DNA of 64,000 bases from Alcaligenaceae bacterium. GTDB lineage: Bacteria > Pseudomonadota > Gammaproteobacteria > Burkholderiales > Burkholderiaceae_B. Below are positions 60,272-64,000 of the stretch, one piece after another. Both the position numbers and the translations under genes were made by a program. The notes under the pieces are model-generated. The model saw only the letters and a program-made list of their open reading frames with translations, ran no database searches and was not told the origin of the DNA. The stretch covers positions 1 through 64,000 of the forward strand of contig JACCET010000004.1 of the NCBI GenBank assembly GCA_013416405.1. Reading direction: 5' to 3'. Each line of letters opens with the position of its first letter. Within the stretch, counting starts at the first letter, position 1.

Positions 60272-62289
60272 TAAAAGCGCATCTGCAGGTTTGCAAATAC
60301 GGTGCGGCCGCGTTCGGCATACTGGAAATCAGGCGACTTGTCTTCAAGATTCACATCGCCGATGTTGTCCAGACCGATGCGCAGGGTCACCTGCTTGCCA
60401 AAATCCTTGGCCACGCTCGCATTCCACAAGGTATAGCCAGGCAGATTCCCGGACGACGCATATTGCTTGCCGGTATATTCAAGTCCAACGCGCGCCGACC
60501 ACCCGGCCGGTCCAAACCAGTCCACAGCAGATGAAGCAGACAGCTTGGGGCGATATTCCAGTTGCTCTCCGGTGTCCAGATCCTCGGTCTTGAGCAGTGT
60601 CAGGCTGGTGCTCCAGGCAAAGGACGGCGAAATATCCCACACGGAACCGGCTTCTAACCCCATGATGCGGGCGCGATCGACGTTCTGGTATTGATACACA
60701 CTGCGCTGGCCAGCAGGGCTGATTTTGGTGCTGGCGATCAGGTCTCGCACCTTGCTGTAGAAGACGGTGCCGGTCAATGCCACATCGCCGACTTGCCAAT
60801 CAGCACCCAATTCAAATGAATCCAGCGACTCGGGACGCAGGTCGGGATTGCCCAGCACATCGTAGCTGGAACCCTCGTAGCGGTAGTTTGGCGAACTCTG
60901 TTTCAGAGTCGGCGCCTTGAATGCGTGGCCATAGCCCCCTTTTATGACCAGATCGCTGGAGGCTTCCCAGACCAGGTAGGCACGTGGGCTGATCTCATTG
61001 CCGAAGATTTCGTGATCGTCGTAGCGCGCGCCCACAGTGAACGTCAACCCATGACCGAGCTCGATCTCATCCTGCAAAAACAGTGCGTTATGACGTGCGG
61101 AATCCTCGCCCCCAACCAGTTCGGCGTGCGTGAGCTCTTCGCGGCGCAACTCGCCGCCTCCCGTCAGGCGATGACGCCCAAGTGTCGTGCTGGCAAAGCC
61201 ATCGACCACGCCTTCCTTCATATTCTGAGGTTCGGACGGCGACTGTCCGTTGGTCCGATGGTTGGTGATGTCGATTTCACTGCGGTAGGCCCGTAGTTGG
61301 CCATTCCATTTTTCAAAATTGCCGTTCCAGACAATGCTGCCCTGATCACGACGAATGTCGTAGTTGTTCTCGTAGTAGGCCCCCCGGGTGGATGCATCGA
61401 AAAAACGACGCTCCAACCCACCGGTGTAATCCAGGTCCAGAGTCTGGTTGGCAGTCAAGTCTATCGTGGCACCGATACTTCCCATATTAAGCTTGCTGCC
61501 CTCGATCCCGGTAGTGCCAGGGTCGCTTTCGGAAGCAATGGACTGGTTATAGGCTGTCTGACCGCTGACGCGCAATGTCAGCCTTTCACCTATCGGCCCG
61601 CCCAAATAGACCATCGCATTCGTTTGATCGCCGCCGGCACTGTTGGCAAGGGTGGCACCGCCCAGATTGAGCTCGCCTTCCCATTTATCCTTGGGCCGTC
61701 GTGTGATCACGTTGATTACGCCACCCAACGCTTCGGAGCCATATAGCGTGGACATCGGCCCCCGAATGATCTCTATTCGCTCGACCGACGACATCGGCGT
61801 CCAGTTGTACTGATAGTCGGAATGGCCGACGATATCGTCGCTGGCGGCGATACGCCGACCGTTGATCATGGTCAGGACATGACGGCCTTCCATTCCGCGC
61901 AGGGTGATGGTCTTGCGCCCCGCCGTACCTTGGCCCGTCATCGTGACCCCTGGCTGGCCGCGCACGGCATCCAGGAGATTGTCCGCATGACGGATATCAA
62001 GCTCCTCGCGCGGCACGATGGTGACCGATGCCGGCGCCGTGCGTGTCTGATGAGGCGACATGGTCGCCGTCACCGTGATGGTATCCAGCTCCGCTGCCAC
62101 AGGCTGCGTGTTTGCCTGGGCCACGCCTGCCAGCATCAGCAAGGCGGCCGCAGGAATGGCGCGCAGGGAATGAAACGGCCTGACAGCATCTGACGATAAA
62201 TCTGCTGTGCTGCGGCGAGCGCATGAAAAGGAATGGTTGGCTGGCAACTCGGACTCCGTGCAAGGCTCCAGCATGAAAACTGAAGACAT
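60271..62289 (-). CDS. TonB-dependent receptor coupled to YncE-like protein
   Basis: A 672-residue outer-membrane receptor. The hydrophobic signal core (IPAAALLMLAGVAQA) lies at about residues 45-59, so the true start may be internal (62274 or a non-ATG codon); 62289 is the frame limit. The TonB box-like LDTITVTATM, the plug (APASVTIVPREELD, then IIRGPMSTLYGSEALGGVINVIT) and a barrel ending FANLQMRF are all present. A Fur-like dyad is upstream. Siderophore or another iron or cofactor chelate is the expected ligand. Confidence 0.88.
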   Translation of the reverse strand: MSSVFMLEPCTESELPANHSFSCARRSTADLSSDAVRPFHSLRAIPAAALLMLAGVAQANTQPVAAELDTITVTATMSPHQTRTAPASVTIVPREELDIRHADNLLDAVRGQPGVTMTGQGTAGRKTITLRGMEGRHVLTMINGRRIAASDDIVGHSDYQYNWTPMSSVERIEIIRGPMSTLYGSEALGGVINVITRRPKDKWEGELNLGGATLANSAGGDQTNAMVYLGGPIGERLTLRVSGQTAYNQSIASESDPGTTGIEGSKLNMGSIGATIDLTANQTLDLDYTGGLERRFFDASTRGAYYENNYDIRRDQGSIVWNGNFEKWNGQLRAYRSEIDITNHRTNGQSPSEPQNMKEGVVDGFASTTLGRHRLTGGGELRREELTHAELVGGEDSARHNALFLQDEIELGHGLTFTVGARYDDHEIFGNEISPRAYLVWEASSDLVIKGGYGHAFKAPTLKQSSPNYRYEGSSYDVLGNPDLRPESLDSFELGADWQVGDVALTGTVFYSKVRDLIASTKISPAGQRSVYQYQNVDRARIMGLEAGSVWDISPSFAWSTSLTLLKTEDLDTGEQLEYRPKLSASSAVDWFGPAGWSARVGLEYTGKQYASSGNLPGYTLWNASVAKDFGKQVTLRIGLDNIGDVNLEDKSPDFQYAERGRTVFANLQMRF

Positions 62290-62313
62290 TAAAGAAGGCG
62301 CGAAGTATACATC

Positions 62314-62330
62314 AGAATGATATCTATTCT
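62314..62330 (-). promoter_or_regulatory. Fur box before TonB receptor
   Basis: AGAAT-GATATCT-ATTCT is an inverted repeat within GAGAATAGATATCATTCTG on the minus strand, which resembles the Fur consensus. It lies 25-40 bases upstream of the receptor frame. Confidence 0.6.
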
Positions 62331-62495
62331 CACTCTCAATTATGAATTTAAGCCTGTCCTTGTTATTTATTTGATAAATGCTTGATATATTTTTGTTGAC
62401 CCGTGCTCTACCCTGACGCGAGCGCTTATGATTGGATTAAGCCGGCCTGGCGGAAGCCTTCATCAAGCCAAGCAACCTAACCCACAGAACCGGAT

Positions 62496-63203
62496 ATGTC
62501 TGTAAAGCACACTGTACGAATGCTGATCGTAGAAGATCATGCAGGACTGGCCACCAATCTGCTGGAATTTTTCGCCGACAGCCGTTATATCCTGGACTTC
62601 GCCTCCGACGGCTTGACGGCGATTCACCTGATCGCCACGAACGAATACGACGTAATAATTCTCGATGTCATGCTGCCCGGTCTTTCCGGATTCGAGGTGT
62701 GTCGTCGCATCCGTAACGACCTTCATTGTTCGACCCCTGTGATTATCATGACAGCCAAGGATCAATTACAAGATAAAGAACAGGGCTTCACCGTTGGGGC
62801 AGACGATTATCTGGTCAAGCCTTTCAACCTGCGCGAACTGCAATTGCGAGTAGATGCCCTATATAGGCGCAAAGCCGGATTCTCCAGAACGCCTGAAATT
62901 CATATTCCAGGCATCAATTTTGATCCGGGAACTTTCGTGGTGCGTACCGATGATGGAACACAACTGGAGCTCTCGGGCACTGCGGCACGGATTTTTGAGG
63001 AGCTAATCAAGGCCTATCCCAATTTCCTTTCATATTCAGAAGTTCAGGACAGGGTCTGGGGTGAGCGGGAAGTCGACATGAACACCTTGCGCACCCATGT
63101 CTACTCATTGCGCAAACAGCTGCAGGACGCCTTCCAATACCCAATGATCAAGACCATGCATGGGCGTGGCTACAGGCTGCTGGCGCCGAACACAGGCAAC
63201 TGA
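62496..63203 (+). CDS. OmpR-family response regulator
   Basis: A 235-residue regulator. The receiver domain has acidic residues E13-D14, phosphorylation site D57 (ILDVMLPG), the conserved Thr/Ser in MTAKD and Lys in LVKPFN. The C-terminal winged helix (about residues 135-230) ends HGRGYRLL. Its stop overlaps the kinase start (TGATG). It reads divergently from the TonB receptor-YncE operon and may control it. Confidence 0.94.
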   Translation: MSVKHTVRMLIVEDHAGLATNLLEFFADSRYILDFASDGLTAIHLIATNEYDVIILDVMLPGLSGFEVCRRIRNDLHCSTPVIIMTAKDQLQDKEQGFTVGADDYLVKPFNLRELQLRVDALYRRKAGFSRTPEIHIPGINFDPGTFVVRTDDGTQLELSGTAARIFEELIKAYPNFLSYSEVQDRVWGEREVDMNTLRTHVYSLRKQLQDAFQYPMIKTMHGRGYRLLAPNTGN

Positions 63204-64000
63204 TGAAGCCTAAATCCATATCGCGCCGGGTTTATCGGACCATACTCACAGTGAGTCTGATCAGCATGATAGCCATGGTCATGACCGTCCTGCTCGTCAA
63301 CGAAGATCTTGAACACACCATGCTGGATGTTGAATTCGCGCAAGAACGCGATTTCATCCTGATGAATGCAACTGCCGAAGATGTGCTCGTGTGGGATACA
63401 CCTAATCTGGCCATTGTATTCGTACCCACAGGCAAGCCACGCCCGGCCGTCCTGCCGCAGGTGTTCCGAGGATTGCCGGATCATCATTCAGCAGAGGTAA
63501 CGCTGGGAGACCAGACCTATCTGGTCGCAACCGACACCGTTGAAACCGGCCTGCTTTACGTTGCAAAAAATATCACGCACTTCGAGGACAGGGAAGCACT
63601 TTTTCAAATAGCGCTGTTGGTGATGACCCTGGTGATTGTTGCGCTCAGCCTGTTGCTGGCCGTGCTGAGCAGCCGCCGCATAGTCAGGCCATTGAAACTT
63701 CTGTCGGAGCGGATAAGCGGCACGCCGGTCGGACCCTCCATGCCTAGAATGGAAACTGATTACACCGACGCCGAGCTCCATTCCATTGCCATGACATTCA
63801 ACCGCTTCCTGGACGAACTGGAGGCTTATGTGCGACGCGAACAATCATTGTTGAGCCTGGCCAGCCATGAACTGCGCACTCCTATCGCCGTGATGTCGGG
63901 AGCATTGGATATTCTGGAGCAGCGCGACCAACTCACACCTAACGATAGAGCCACGCTCCAACGGGTGCGCAGAGCGTGCGACGAGATGAGGGATAACGTC
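63203..64000 (+). CDS. Sensor histidine kinase, partial at window edge
   Basis: The first 266 codons of a membrane sensor kinase. A first membrane helix (residues 13-32), a short periplasmic domain of about 100 residues, a second helix (135-157) and a HAMP segment are followed by the dimerisation helix with the phospho-acceptor H222 in SLASHELRTPIAVMSG. The ATP-binding domain lies beyond the window. The ATG shares TGATG with the upstream regulator's stop. The signal sensed is unknown; its position suggests a role in iron or receptor-ligand sensing. Confidence 0.93.
   Translation, partial: MKPKSISRRVYRTILTVSLISMIAMVMTVLLVNEDLEHTMLDVEFAQERDFILMNATAEDVLVWDTPNLAIVFVPTGKPRPAVLPQVFRGLPDHHSAEVTLGDQTYLVATDTVETGLLYVAKNITHFEDREALFQIALLVMTLVIVALSLLLAVLSSRRIVRPLKLLSERISGTPVGPSMPRMETDYTDAELHSIAMTFNRFLDELEAYVRREQSLLSLASHELRTPIAVMSGALDILEQRDQLTPNDRATLQRVRRACDEMRDNV

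Overview
The window looks like a betaproteobacterial chromosome, most likely from the Alcaligenaceae (Bordetella/Achromobacter/Pusillimonas relatives). This rests on recognisable gene order: ilvB-ilvH-ilvC-psd-pssA, rpsO-pnp, quinone oxidoreductase-tpiA-secG-tRNA-Leu(GAG), and ftsK-lolA-rarA-serS opposite trxB. No database search was possible; all family names come from reading the proteins and motifs.

Region 1 (1-14133) reads as an acquired element next to the 3' end of tRNA-Leu(GAG). It carries one long minus-strand run for cytochrome c maturation System I: ccmABCDEFGHI, then a TlpA-like thioredoxin, CcdA, a DsbB-like and a DsbA-like protein and a cupredoxin. After these come an orphan CzcI-like protein, gene-poor DNA with decayed ORFs, an XRE regulator, an AlpA/excisionase-like protein and a P4-type tyrosine integrase beside the tRNA. 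In related genomes nuoA-N normally follows this tRNA, so the element appears to have displaced it.

Region 2 (14134-32530) is mostly core genome: secG, tpiA, a quinone oxidoreductase, pnp, rpsO, pssA, psd, the ilv operon, a FUSC membrane protein, yaaA and bdhA. A siderophore receptor and a tRNA pair sit in between. The tRNA-Ser(UGA) of that pair is split in its anticodon by a 217-nt group I intron very like the Azoarcus tRNA intron. The ilv operon has a 400-bp leader with a factor-independent terminator that follows no gene, which suggests attenuation.

Region 3 (32507-35673) is a 3.1-kb islet bounded by tRNA-Ser(CGA) and a 17-bp direct copy of that tRNA's 3' part. It holds a complete sulfide/persulfide module: a BigR/SqrR-type ArsR sensor, a rhodanese-membrane fusion, a small membrane protein, and a divergent Tat-exported sulfide:quinone oxidoreductase with a small membrane partner. 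It has no integrase of its own.

Region 4 (35674-47706) contains a TorF-type porin behind a textbook sigma-54 promoter, a Fur-boxed CirA-like receptor, an EF-hand-bearing membrane protein, and an ABC uptake operon (livHMGF plus binding protein) joined to a BKACE beta-keto acid cleavage enzyme and a PanE-like dehydrogenase. A divergent GntR/FCD regulator with repeated operator-like sites flanks the operon.

Region 5 (47745-64000) returns to core genes (an SDR without its catalytic residues, serS, rarA, lolA, ftsK, trxB, an Smr protein, mnmH, katA). It ends with a TonB receptor-YncE operon beside an OmpR/HK two-component system that runs off the window.
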